Source: Artemia franciscana
Taxonomy: Eukaryota > Arthropoda > Branchiopoda > Anostraca > Artemiidae
NCBI RefSeq assembly: GCF_032884065.1
Contig: NC_088880.1
Span: 30,593,298-30,657,297 of the forward strand
Direction of reading: 5' to 3'
Length of the DNA: 64,000 bases
The notes under the pieces are model-generated. The model had not been told where the DNA came from. It searched no databases and saw nothing but the letters and a program-made list of their open reading frames with translations. A program made the translations under genes and the position numbers. The stretch's first letter is position 1, and the number at the start of each line of letters is the position of its first letter. Shown in pieces: positions 22,300 through 34,382 of the stretch.

Positions 22300-23040
22300 A
22301 GCAACGGGATTCCTAAGGTTGTCGACTCGTTTCGACAACTTTATTTTCGGCACAAATGAAATCACAGGATTAATGATTCTCAATAGTAGCCCAAAAAAGT
22401 TGTCAAGAGTTCGATTAGTTTTTGCAGTTCGAACAGTTATGAGGCTGAAAACTGACAGCTATGACTGCCATCCTGGTATATTTATAACATTAAAACCTTA
22501 AGATCTGTCTCTTCGTTGAGGTTAGACATAGAAAATGCAAATTGTGTTCCATCTTGAGTATGTAAATTATGTTGCATCCGGCTCCATACTCTCATTACTA
22601 TTTATGACTACAATCCTGGTATATTTTATAATGTTAAGACTTTAAGATCTCTCTCCTTGCTGAGGTTGGACATAGTAAATGCAAATTATGTTCTATCCGG
22701 ATCCACAATATCATTAGTAATTATGAATACCAGCCTGGCATATTTTATAACATTAAAACTCTAAGATCTCTCCCCCACTGAGGTTGGACATTAAAAATTG
22801 CAAATTATGTTCCATCCGGCTCCACAATATCATTACTAATTCTGACTAACATACTGGTATAACTTATAACATTAAAACTCTAATATTTCTCTCTTCGCTT
22901 AGGTTTGACATAGAAAATGCCAATTATGTTCCTTTCAGCTCCAAAATATCATTACTACTTATGACTACCTTCCTGATATATTTATAACGTTAAGACTCCT
23001 CGCTAATGTTGGACATCTGAAATGCATATAAAAGCATAAC
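22300..23040 (+). repeat. 119-bp satellite, ~4.7 units
   Basis: ATGACTACAATCCTGGTATA-type anchors lie at 22,461, 22,604, 22,723, 22,842 and 22,961: 143, then 119, 119 and 119 bases apart. The first unit carries a 24-base internal duplication. Each unit has 'GATCTCTC', 'GAGGTTGGACAT' and 'GCAAATTATGTTC'. A preceding block (22,310-22,460, 'CTCAATAGTAGCCCA') recurs at 24,950 and 25,285 on the far side of element B. Confidence 0.8.
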
Positions 23041-23177
23041 ATATTTACTTATTATTTATTTATTACGGTAAAATATCTCCTTTTTCATTTAAGTACCATA
23101 TTTATGCCATGTATTTGTACCTGCATGTTTGAAAATGACAAAATAGTCCCTAAGGTAGTTTCTTCATGCATCGTCTA

Positions 23178-24940
23178 TCAAACAGTTCGTGGTAACGAAC
23201 TGTAGTAAGGAGCGACCCGGCTCAATAGTAACCAAAACTCTAAAAAATTGAATTTTGGTATCAATAGCTACACCAAAAGAATTGCATTTTAATGCTGATT
23301 TTAAATATATAAGTTTCATCAAGTTTAGTCTTACCCATCAAAAGTTACGAGCCTGAGGAAATTTGCCGTATTTAAGAAAATAGGAGGAAACACCCCCTAA
23401 AAGTCATAGAATCTTAACGAAAATCACACCATCAGATTTAGCGTATCAGAGAACTCTACTGTAAAAGTTTCAAGCTCCTATCTACAAAAATGCGGAATTT
23501 TGTATTTTTTGCCAGAAGACAAATCACGGGTGCGTGTTTATTTGTTTGTTTGTTTTTTCGTTTTGTTTTTTTTTCTTTTTCCCAGGGGTCATCGTATCGA
23601 CCAAGTGGTCCTAGAATGTCGCAAGAGGGCACATTCTAACGGAAATGAAAAGTTCTAGTGCCCTTTTTAAGTGACCAAAAGAATTGGAGGGCATCTAGGC
23701 CCCCTCCCACGCTCATTTTTTTCCCAAAGTCAACGAATCAAAATTTTGAGATAGCCATTTTGTTCAACATAGTCGAAAACCATAATAACTATGAATTTGG
23801 GGATGATTTACTCCCCCACAATCCCTGGGGGAGGGGCTGCAAGTTACAAACTTTGACGAGTGTTTACATATAGTAATGGTTATTGGGAAGTGTACAGACG
23901 TTTTCATGGGGATTTTATTTTGTTTGGGGGGTGGGGCTGAGGGGAGGGGGCTATGTTGGGGGATCTTTCCTTGGAGGAATCTGTCATGGGGGAAGAAAAA
24001 TTCAAGGAAAAGGGCGCATGATTTTCTAGCATTACTATAAGAAAACAATGAAAAATAAACATGAAAACGTTTGTTCAAATGAAAGGAAGGAGTAGCATTG
24101 AAACTTAAAACGGACAGAGATTATAACGCATATGAGGGGTTCTAAGAATACTTTAGCATAAAGAGCGAGGTATTTAGGAGGAGATAAATACCTCGCTCTT
24201 TATGCTAAAGTATTTTTAGTAATTTCAACTATTTATTCTACGGCCTTTCTGATTCAGGGGTCATTCTTAAAGAATTGGGACAAAACTTAAGATTTAGTGT
24301 AAAGAGCGAGGTATTAACGAGGATACAAACCCCCTTGTATACATAATAAAAATATAAGATTATGAAAGTTTGTTACGTAAGTTGCTAATTTATAAGTTAC
24401 GTATATTTTTTACTAATAAAAACGTTCGTTAAAAATTGAAAGTTCTAGTTGCCTTTTTAAGCAACCGCAAAATTGGAGGGCAATTAGGCCTCCTTCTCCA
24501 CCCCTTATTTCTCAAAATCGTCTGATCAAAACTAAGAGAAAGCCATTTAGCCAAAAAAAGAATTAATATACAAATTTAATTTTAATAATTTATGCACGGA
24601 AAGCCAAAACCAAACATGCATTAATTCAAAAACGTTCAGAAATTAAATAAAAAAAACTAATTTTTTTAGCTTAAAGTAAGGAGCGACATTAAAACTTAAA
24701 ACGAACAGAAATTACTCTGCATATAAAATGGGTTGTCCCCTCCGCAATCCTTCGCTCTTTACGCTAAAGTTTGACTCTTCGCCACAATTCTACTTTTTAA
24801 AACAATTAAAAGCTTTAGCGTAAAGAGCGAGGTATTGCGGAGGGGACAACCCATTTTATATACGGAGTAATTTCTGTTCGTTTTAAGTTTTAATGTCGCT
24901 CCTTACTTTCAGCTAAAAAAAATTAGTCTTTTTTATTTAA
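23178..24940 (+). mobile_element. 1.76-kb hairpin-rich non-autonomous element, copy B
   Basis: Full-length copy: TCAAACAGTTCGTGG at the 5' end, all blocks of copy A in the same order, and ends TTTATTTAA after a ~290-bp near-perfect foldback (24,645-24,930). It contains an extra perfect hairpin at 24,147-24,214. The flanks are CTA on the left and TATGAATGAA on the right. Short open frames inside (for example 23,658-23,873 and its counterpart 11,699-11,917) are fortuitous, with no recognisable domain. Confidence 0.85.
24147..24214. repeat. Perfect 30-bp hairpin inside copy B
   Basis: Two perfect 30-base arms (AATACTTTAGCATAAAGAGC... and its reverse complement) flank an 8-base loop, GGAGGAGA. 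Copies A, D and F have only the right arm here, so copy B gained a local inverted duplication. Confidence 0.95.
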
Positions 24941-26109
24941 TATGAATGAAAAAACAGGCTGATTTTCAATAGTAGCCCAAGAAAGAGCGCAGCAGCTCAA
25001 TGGACGACGTATGATTTGAACGTCTGAGAATTAAGACTGACGGCTATAACTACTACTCTGGTAGATATTATAATATTTAGACTCTAAGATCCCTTCCCTC
25101 ACTGAGTTTCGACTTCTGAGATGTTTCGGCAAGCATGAAACCTTTATTTAGTTGGTAATTAATTTACTTTTGGTAACCTATCTCTTCTTTTATGTAAGTA
25201 CTTTACTTATACCAGCTTTTATTCCTGTAAGTTAGAATTTAATATTAGATTCCCTAAGGTATTTGGCTCGTGTATTTTCCATGTGAATGAAAACACAGGC
25301 TAATGGATTCTCAACAGTAGCCCAGGGGAGATGGCGACAGTTCAATTGACAGATTATAATTGGTACACGCAATGCTAAAAACTTTCCGTTATGACTACGA
25401 CTTTAGAAAATTTTTGTATGTTCTTCCCAAGGGCTTGGTGTGAATTTTCTGCTGAGGAGATTTTCCTTGGAGAGGGAAAGTTCCGGGAGTATACTATTCA
25501 CTGCCTGAATTTGTCAGAATTCCCGTGAAAAAATAATTTTTATTTGTCTCAATTTCTCTTTGCCGACTCAATTGTCTAGAGTATCTTTCCGTAGGGGGAG
25601 GATTTTACACGAGAGGAATTCTCCATGGGGAAGTTTTCCGCTGGGTGAATTCTCCACGGGAAATTTTCTGATGGAGTAACTTTTTTTTAACTGGGGGGAT
25701 GTGTAGGGAACTATTCAATGGAGGAGGGGATAACCGGCAAGACTTTAAAAACCGTGAGAAGATAAATTTTCATCAAGTGAAGGTTCGCTAAGAAAACTTT
25801 TTCATCCGGAAATAGTAATGGGTTAGTGGCTTAAGCCTTCACGCCTGAGGCTCTAAGGCTCTCTTATGGATCTGGCCGGAACACCTTAGTGATCAGATCC
25901 GGTCATGACCCTCTCTAACAACCGGATCTTCTATGGATCCCATGACTGCACCTAATTTACATATTCCTATCACTCCACCTAATTTACATAAGTCAACCGC
26001 TGGACCTAGGGTAGATGGTTTTGATTATTCAATCTTCACTGACTGGATGTAAGTCTGGATTTTAAATGTATTTTGGTGGAATTTCAAACACATCTGGAGG
26101 TACATATGG
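24941..26109 (+). repeat. Continuation of the repeat interrupted by copy B, then G-rich unassigned DNA
   Basis: About 24,950-25,060 and 25,285-25,400 are copies of the block at 22,310-22,460 (AAAACACAGGCTAATGG, TAGCCCA). About 25,410-25,740 is a G/T-rich stretch with recurring 'GGAAATTTTC/GGAAGTTTTCC' words like those at 56,760. About 25,920-26,010 has CACCTAATTTACATA twice. No coding is recognised. Confidence 0.5.
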
Positions 26110-28309
26110 TCCTTATGGAAAAGTTACTCGTATAAACTTCAAAGGTGGCTAACTTAATTAAAAATTGAAAAATTCTAGTTCACTCAATAAGAGTAAAAAA
26201 GAGCAGAGGGAAACTAGCCCCCCCCCCTCCCTCACGCCCTTTTCCCCAAGCTCATCCAATGAAAATTTTGAGATAGCCATTTGTTAAAAATAATACAAAG
26301 GTCAGATAACAAAACTACGGGGTCGACACAACCCCGAGGAAGCATGGAGCAAGTGTTTAAAGTAATGCCCCAGGGGCAAATATGTAAGGGATGTTCGTAT
26401 TAACTTCAGATGTGGCTCATTTGATTGGAAATGAAAAGTTTAAGTTACTATTTTATACGTCAAAAGTGATCGTAGGGCATATATCCCCCCCAACCCCGCA
26501 CACAAACACACACCTTCTTTTCCCCACACGCTTCTGATCAAAATTATGAAATTGCCAGTTTGCTTGAGATAGTTTAACAATCAGATAACAAAAATTTCAG
26601 GGTTAACATACCCCCACCTTGCAGATCCCAGGGAAAGGGTTGTAGCTTATGACCCGGGGCACATAGAGATTTTTATGGGAGAGGTTGTCGTATAAACTTT
26701 GGAGGGGACCCAAATGATTAGAAATTAAAAGTTCAAATTCCTTTTTTAAGAATCAAAAGTAATCTGATGTTAACTAGCCACCCCTGCCCTCTTTTCCCCA
26801 AAAAGGTCCTATCAAATTTTTAGATAACCATTTTGTTCAAAATGGCTCAAAGATCATGTAATAAAACTCCAGGGATGACACTCCCCCCAGACCGTGGGGG
26901 AAGTGTTGTAAATCATAATCAGGGGTATATAAGGTTTTTATGGAAGGGATGGTAGTATAAACTACCGAGGAGGCTCATCTTGTTTGTAAATTGGGATATC
27001 TAGTGCCCCTATTAAGACTCAAAATCGATCAAAGGGCATCTAGCCCCCCCCCCCCCTAACAAAACCCCTTTTCTCCAAATGCAACCGATCAAAATTTGAG
27101 ATCACCATTTTGTTCAAAATAGTTTAAAGATTAAATAATGTCAACTCCGGGATTAACGCATCCCCCCAGAGCCCTGCGGTAGTTGTTGTAACTTATGCCC
27201 CGAGGCATATAAGGTTTTATGTTAGGGGTGGTCGCATAAACTTCAAAGATGGCTCATTTGATTGGAAATCAAAAGCTCTAGTTACCTTTTTAACATTCAT
27301 CAAAATGATCGGAGGGCATCTACCCACCCCCCCCTTTTTCCCAAATGCATCCTATCAAAATTTTGATAGCCATTAAGTTTAAAATAGTCCAACAATCAGA
27401 CAACAAACTGCTTGGGTTCAACAGACCCCGCTCCCAATTCTGGAAGAAGGGCTGTAACTTATGCCGAGGGGACATATAAGTTTTTTATGGAAGAGGTTGT
27501 CGTATAAACTTCAGAAAGGACTCAAATTATTAGACATTGAAAGTTTTAGTTTTTTCCTATTTTCAGAGGCATCTGTGTAGCGTCGCCTATGGTAAAGGTC
27601 ATAAGGCTTCAATGTTTGATCATTTATTTATTATTTATTTTTGTCTCAGGGGCAATTCACATGAAAGGGGTGATCGTAGATGCTTCGAAGGGGGCTCATT
27701 CGATTGGAAATAGGTAGTTCTATTGCCCTTTTCTATGAGTCAAAAGTAATGAGTCCAGCTAACCCCCCCCCACTCCCTCTTCCCCAAAAGGCATCTGATA
27801 AAAATTTTGAGATAGCTATTTTGTTAACAAATAGTTCAAAGATCAAAAAAAAACTCCAAGGTCGGTACATCCCACACAGATTGCGAGGACAGGCTTTGCA
27901 AGTTATGATCTGGGGGTATATATGGTTCTTAGGAAAAGGGTGCTCGTATAACCTTCAGAGAGGGTTTATAATAGGAAATTATGATCCAACAGAAGTTGGA
28001 GGGTTCTTAAGAGGGTTCTTAATAGGAAATCATAATAGGAAATAGACATAGGCTATCTAGTTCACATTTAATAGTGAAAGATATTAGAAAGAAACTAGCA
28101 TCCCTCTCTCCACATCTTTTTTTCCCCAACCCATCGATAAAAACTTTTAGATAACTATTATGTTAAAATTAGTTTAAACATAAGATAACAAAAATTCCAG
28201 GGTTGACACACCCCCCCTAAATCTAGGAGCAGGCGCTCTAATTTATGCCCTGGGAACACATAGGGCTCTTCTGGAAAGGATACTCGTATTAAACTTCAGA
28301 GGGGGTAAA
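26110..28309 (+). repeat. ~275-bp tandem array, ~8 diverged units
   Basis: AGATAGCCAT-type anchors occur at about 26,271, 26,549, 26,821, 27,099, 27,364, 27,810 and 28,149. The first five are 265-280 apart. Each unit runs: CGTATAAACTTCAGA, 'GGCTCATTTGATTGGAAAT', AAAGTTCTAGTT, a C-run with 'CCCTTTTCCCCAA', 'ATCAAAATTTTGAGATAGCC', 'CCCCAGAGCC', 'TTATGCCCCGGGG'. The same word order occurs once or twice inside copies A-G. Open frames here are chance products. Confidence 0.75.
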
Positions 28310-28640
28310 GACATCTACTTGACCATCTTCAGTGCAACGAAAGGATCGTACAGAAAAGAGAAACGAGGATAATAACAACCAGTGAAAAAACGAAGAAAAC
28401 TATGCAAATATTCCGATCAAGACTTCTGCTTAACCGTTTTCAGCGCAACGAAAGGATCTTAAAGAAGAAAAAAGCGAGGATAATAAGAGCCAATGAAGAG
28501 ACGAAGAGAACAATGCAAATTTTTCGGTCAAAACCTCCGCTTGACCAAAATATATGGATAGTTTTCTTATTCTTTTTTCACTGGCTGTTATTCTACTCGT
28601 TTCTCTCTTCCTTACAATTCTTTCGTCTTATTGTGTACCT
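28310..28640 (+). repeat. 111-bp repeat, 2.1 direct copies plus an inverted piece
   Basis: Units start at 28,310, 28,421 and 28,531 (partial). They share 'CAACGAAAGGATC', 'GCGAGGATAATAA' and 'ACTATGCAAAT.TTCCG.TCAA'. Bases 28,571-28,632 (CACTGGCTGTTATTCTACTC ... ATTCTTTCG) are the reverse complement of the unit's middle, so the end could fold back. The 80-codon open frame over it is repeat-derived. Confidence 0.75.
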
Positions 28641-31521
28641 ATAGTTGTGTGGCTCGAAATCACAGCCGTTTTCTAGATTTTATTTATCGGGATCAGCAGT
28701 CTCCAGCTTAGAAATAGAGAGACATAAAACGTTTCCGTGACTTGGATAAGAGGAAACAGAAAGAAGGGGCTCCTCTTTAGTTTGCAAAATTTTTAATAGC
28801 TTTCAAGACAAAAATGCAAATGATTTTGTCTTTTTAGCCCATTAAATAGCATAAACAAAAAACAAAACGAAACTGTCTTGTCTCTGACAGCAAACTTCTG
28901 TTGGATCATGTAATGTCTAATTCATAAAGTACTTGAAATTACTTTTCAAAAATTGTGTTTGAAGTTTTACATCTCCTCTGTGCTTTTAGAAGATAAGTCT
29001 GTAAATTTTAATGTAAAAAACCCGAGTTTTTATTCTTTTTGTTCTATTACAGTTTTATTTGCATAAAATTTTCTAGAATTTTGGATGTATATGGCTTGGT
29101 ACTGGACCTAAACGGAAATTAAACTAATAGGAGGAGGGAGGAGGCCTACTGGGCTTTACCACTTACACGTCTGTCTGAACAGATTGCTGTATTTCAACAA
29201 GATTTAGGCTAATGGAACTTAAAACTAATCTCCCATCAGCACTTTTAGACTTCCAGACATAATCTGATATTTATGAGTAAGGTCACTGAATTCTTCTCAC
29301 CGGGAAGTCTATTTCAAGCGACATAGTGGAAGTTCGAAAATTTACCCTACCAATTAAAACTTTTGGGGTTTCATATCTGGTCCAACCTCCGTTAAGGGAG
29401 GAGTCCCTAAAGCCATCAGGACATATAATACAACAGGTTGTCGAATCTCAACCAGGAGTGGTTTGAGGTAAAAGAATACCTTGCTTTTGTTTTATTGGTG
29501 TCAGAGTTCAGAGTTTTATCCACACATAAATACGAAATGGAAATACAATACTACCTCTGCCGAGAACCAATTCTACCTCCGCAAAGAACTGGGATGGGCA
29601 TAGTTTTTTTGTTTTTTTTTTTATTACCTCAACCAGAATGGATTTTAATAAAGTTAGGTGGAAAGTATAAATATTCTTTTCTTGCCCTTTGTCACAAAAG
29701 GGATGGTTTTAAATTTTGTGAGAATAGGGGGAAAAGATTTCTAAATTTTATTCACTGTGGAAACTAGCGGAAAGATGGTTGGATATCATCAACCAAAATT
29801 AGGAACAAGTAAGAGTGTCTTAGTTTTATGGGTGTTGATGTTAATTCTTACCATCAATACATCTTCCAAGTAATTCCAGGTCTTGACTAAAACTAGCGCA
29901 AATTAAAAATTGATCTCCAAATTATGCCTTTTAGGGGGGTCGTGTCCAATCCAAACTCCCTTTGGGTAGCGAAAAGTGGCTCATTCCTTAGCCACCAAAG
30001 TACAACGACAAGAGGGCAGTGTTATAATCTAACCATGCTTCATGATAAGTAAGGACTGACGTCCTATTTGCCCTCCAATTACAATCCGGCTGAAGCCAAA
30101 TAGTGTCGAAAGGATCCCAAAACTCTTGTCGTTACGGTATCTGTCAGAAGAGTTTGTTGGATATGAAGCGAACTCACAAGGTAGTTAAAGTAAGATTTCT
30201 AATATTACCTTTCAGGGTTCAGGACTGTTCTTAACTTTCGGATTGGTAGACAGTCCTTAAATTCTTATTATCAGCAGACTACAAGAAGGGGATGTCAATG
30301 CTGAGCCCTGGTGTCCTAGTTGATTTTCATGGTATCTAGAAGCAATGCTAACTATGAAAAGGGCAGCAGGTTTCTAGATTCCTAGGTTTCATAGGATTTC
30401 AATCAATTTTTAGTTTATCGAAATATTAGTTAATATGAAATTAATTTTAGTATATTAGTTTATATTAAAAGTATTGACTGTTCCATATGTTTTTTTCTAC
30501 ATTTTTGATTCGTTTACATTAAATACATATGGGTTTGCCAGGTGTTTTGATGTTGAACATGGGATTTCTCAAAACTTTGGCGATTGACGGAAAACTCCGA
30601 TAGGAAAATCATAGTCTAAAAGCACGTTTGTACACGATTTTGATCTTTTCCTACCAACTAACCTCTTTCACCTCGAGGAGCTTCCTGTGCGTTCATGTAA
30701 CTATAGGGTATTTGTGGAAATTAGCTTTTAGTCTCTGATCTTATGAGAAGTCTTCGAACGTGAAAATTTTCTCTTCTTATAGTAGAATCTTCAAAATTTC
30801 TAGAATCTTAAAAGATTATAGGTTGGCTCCAGATATCCCAAATCCCCTTTTTGAATGTGGCTCTGATTCTTGTTACTCAAAGTAATGACTATTATGATTT
30901 CTAATAATTTTACTTATAGAAGTTAAAGAATTGAAAATAAATAATTGAAGACAAAAAGAATTAAAATCTTTGACTCTAAGCTTATAAGGGGTGAAACGAA
31001 AAGAACTAAATACGCTTGGATACATAAAGAGAGAGGGGGGGAAGAAAGCAGGGAAGAGAGGAATTATAAATCAGAGAGAATGAGAAACAAAGGATTTGAG
31101 AGGAAGAGTGAGAACAGCCTGAGAAACACGAGAAGATTTTTTCTTCAAAACTTCGGGGTGTTTTCATTATGAAAGGAAAGGTTGAAATATTCGGATAAAA
31201 TTCTTTTTGAAACGAGGGTCTGCAAATTTCAAAAATTTGTTTTTAAATGATACCTTTTCGAATAGTACAATGGCAGTTTCCTTAGTGTGTTTGACTATGT
31301 TTTCTTGAGCTTCTTTCTACAAGTTCAAGTGACAAGTGACGAATAAAGCAAATGCTTTGCCTTTGACAGCATTTGCTCCCTGATAAGAGGAGGTATTTTT
31401 CCAGCAAAAAAAATTATTCAGTAACTAATAAGAACTGATCCCCAAAAAAGTCTCATGACCTGCAAAAAAAGACTCCATGACCTGTAAATGAGTATGCTTA
31501 CTCTTAAGACCTTAAACCCTT
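28641..31521. other. Long stretch without a recognised gene or element
   Basis: AT-rich sequence. The open frames at 29,438-29,767 and 30,945-31,172 have no recognisable domain, and the second is purine-rich and biased to Lys/Arg/Glu. No splice-bounded exon candidate stood out. Confidence 0.3.
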
Positions 31522-32375
31522 AAGATCACTTAATAATGAGGACAGATTGGGTGAGGCCCATAGGATAACTGCACTGCAGGCATTAGTCTTCTAAATTTTA
31601 TCTTTTTATTTACTGCTGTGACTGAATTCTGTCGATTAGATATGTGTTTATAATTTTGTCAATACAGTCTGAGTTTGATGCTTGTTCTAATATGACTGAT
31701 TCCATACCCCGTGGTGGTCAAGACCACTTAAGAATGAGGGCGGATTGAGTGAATGAAATAGGATAACTGCACTGCAGGCATTAGTCTTCTAAATTTTATC
31801 TTTTTATCTACTGCTGTGGCTGAATTCTGTCGACTAGACATGTGTTATAATTTTGTCTATACAGTCTGGGTTTGATGCTTGCTCTGAGATAACTGGTTCT
31901 ATACCCTGTGGTGGTCAAGACCACTTAAGAATGAGGGCGGATTGAGTGAATGAAATAGGATAACTGCACTGCAGGCATTAGTCTTCTAAATTTTATCTTT
32001 TTATTTACTGCTGTGACTGAATTCTGTCGATTAGATATGTGTTATAATTTTGTCAATACAGTCTGAGTTTGATGCTTGTTCTAATATGACTGATTCCATA
32101 CCCCGTGGTGGTCAAGACCACTTAAGAATGAGGGCGGATTGAGTGAATGAAATAGGATAACTGCACTGCAGGCATTAGTCTTCTAAACTTCATATTTTTA
32201 TCTACTGCTATAGCTGAATTCTGTCGACCAGATATATGTTATAAATTTGCCTATAAAGTCTGAGTCTGATGCTTGCTCTGAGATAACTGGTTCCATACCC
32301 TGTGGTGGTCAAGACCAATTAACAATGTAGGTGGAATAGGTGAAGCAAATAGGATAACTGCACTACAGGCATTAT
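31522..32375 (+). repeat. 197-bp satellite, 4.3 units in ABAB order
   Basis: Unit starts (AAGACCACTTAAGAATGAG type) lie at 31,522, 31,720, 31,917, 32,114 and 32,311: 198, 197, 197 and 197 apart. Every unit has GGATAACTGCACTGCAGGCA. Units 1 and 3 share CTAATATGACTGATTCC, and units 2 and 4 share CTGAGATAACTGGTTC, so the array grew as a 394-bp dimer. The last unit fades near 32,375. Confidence 0.95.
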
Positions 32376-32939
32376 TATCTTAAGTTTTAAGACCTTTGAT
32401 GCATGATAAAGTTATTGGTAGTATGAATGAGCTTACTAAAGATATCTAGAGACTTTTATCGGGGACGGAGAAGTGTCAGAGAGTTTGAAAGCATTTACCC
32501 CCAGTCTTAATCTCAGCTTATCTTTCTAAAATATGTCTTTGACTTTCAGGTCTCCGTTGCCTTAGTTTTAAACGACCAAATGATCGGTGTTTTCAAATGT
32601 TGCAGGTTTTATTTGAGCGACTAGAAGAAATTGCCAAATATTTGCTCAATACTTTTTTGTGCTATTTTGTAAGTAAAGAATTCTCCCGTCCAGTAAGAAA
32701 TTTCGTTTAGGTTTGTTTGTTCTAGCTACTTTTCTTAAACTAAGAGTATAAAAAAAATAATAAATAGTCTCCGTTAGTCCTTATATCGTTCGTTTAGAAG
32801 AAACTTACGGGCAGTTTAGGCTTCGTGAAAGCCGTGCTCCATCAAGACCCTTAATTGAATTCTTGAAGTGAATTGTCACCAGGTGCCTGAAACCTTATTT
32901 TCCATTGTCGTAAACCCATTTATCTTCATATATTAATGC
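32376..32939. other. No feature recognised
   Basis: AT-rich. A pyrimidine-rich stretch with acceptor-like TTTGACTTTCAG (about 32,540) is not followed by an open frame. Confidence 0.3.
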
Positions 32940-32954
32940 TCCAAAGCTTGAACT

Positions 32955-33080
32955 AACAAGCCCAGCTAATGTATATGATTGAGAATCATATTCCCAGTTT
33001 TTGGTCACGGGTTCAAGCCAAAATTCGGGTTTTCCCGTCGTGTGAAAACTCATGAGACGCCCAGGAGGACAGCAGAAAAA
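32955..33080 (+). repeat. tRNA-like segment, possible SINE head
   Basis: TATGATTGAGAATCATA makes a 5-bp stem with a 7-base loop TTGAGAA, the layout of an anticodon arm (U33, anticodon GAG). Downstream, CACGGGTTCAAGCC resembles a T-loop/B box. The T stem does not pair and no acceptor stem or A box is convincing, so it is at best a decayed tRNA-derived element. Confidence 0.3.
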
Positions 33081-33239
33081 CTGGTGGAACCTTGACAATT
33101 CATACTTTGAACCTATCTGGGGGTTCAGAAAGTCCTAAGACAAATGGACAATTCAGTGGCTTCCACTTGCAAAGTAGCTGGTAGGAGACAGTACTACATG
33201 GACCTAATATGTCTCGAAGATTCTCGATGCCAGGCAAGT

Positions 33240-33581
33240 TGGAAATGCCTGATTCCCGTCACAAGTAAGTAAGAATTATTGTTGTTAAATTCCTGTTTGA
33301 ATAGAAGATATATTTTAGAGAAAGAGAATTCCAGATTAATTAACGCGTGAAAAGAGATAAAGAATTTTATTTTAAAAAATCTTTGTTTTTAAAGGTGGCT
33401 TTATTTCTAAGGCCATAGTTTCGATAATTGAACTTTGTTTTACGTTTGTTTGAAACTTTCAAATACCAAATTAGGTGAATTTTTGCTTTCAGGGTGCCTT
33501 TTATACTTAGTTTTAAGGTTGTGAGGTATAGTGATTCTTTCAAAACATTACTGCTACTTTGTGTATGCTTACGTTACTATT
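33240..33581. other. No feature recognised
   Basis: AT-rich sequence running up to the truncated element copy C. Confidence 0.3.
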
Positions 33582-34362
33582 GAGCGACCGGCTCAATAGT
33601 GACCAAAACTCTAGAATATGGAATTATGATACCAATAGCTACTTCAAAAGAATTGCATTTTAATGCTGATTTTAAATATGTAAGTTTCATCAAGTTTAGT
33701 CTTACCCATCAAAAGTTAAAGCCTGAGAAAATTTGCCTTATTTTAGGAAATAGGGGGAAACACCCCTTAAAAATCACAGACTATTAACAAAAATTACACC
33801 GTCAGATTCAGCATATCAGAGAACCCTACTGCTGAAGTTTCAAGGTCCTATCTCCAAAAATGTAGAATTTTTTTTTCCTGGGGTGATCGTATCGACTCAT
33901 TAGTCCTAGAATTTTGCGAGAGGGGTCATTCTAATAGAAATGAAAAGTTCTTGTGCCCTTTTTAAGTGAAAAAATTTGAGGGCACTTAGGCCCCCTTCCA
34001 TGCTAATTTTTTTCCAGAGTCACCGGATCAAAATTCTGAGATGCCACGCTATTCAGTATAGTCAAAAAACCTTTAGAACTATGTCTTATTCCCCCAGAGT
34101 CACCTTGGGAGGGGCTACAAGTTACACACTTTGACCAGTGCTTATATATAGTAATGGTTATTAGGAAGTGTACAGACGCTTTTAGGGGGATTTTTGTTTG
34201 GGGGGAGGGGTTGAGAAGAGGGGGATATATTTGGGGAATTTTTTATGGAGGAATTTGTCATGGGGGAAGAAAATTTCAATGAAGGGAGTGCAGGATTTTC
34301 TAGCATTATTAAAAAAAAACGGAAAAAATAAATATGAAAAAGTATTTCCAACTGAAAGCAGG
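33582..34362 (+). mobile_element. 1.7-kb family, copy C (truncated at both ends)
   Basis: Begins at GAGCGACCGGCTCAATAGTG, missing the terminal palindrome, and follows the A/B order to 'CCAACTGAAAGCA' at about 34,362. There it stops just inside the first foldback and is replaced by a G/C-rich minisatellite. Confidence 0.8.
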
Positions 34363-34382
34363 CCTCATCCCCGCCCCCCCCC

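Noticed and set aside
30945..31172. Lys/Arg/Glu-rich 75-codon frame
   Set aside because: Purine-rich strand bias explains it; there is no motif and no splice context.
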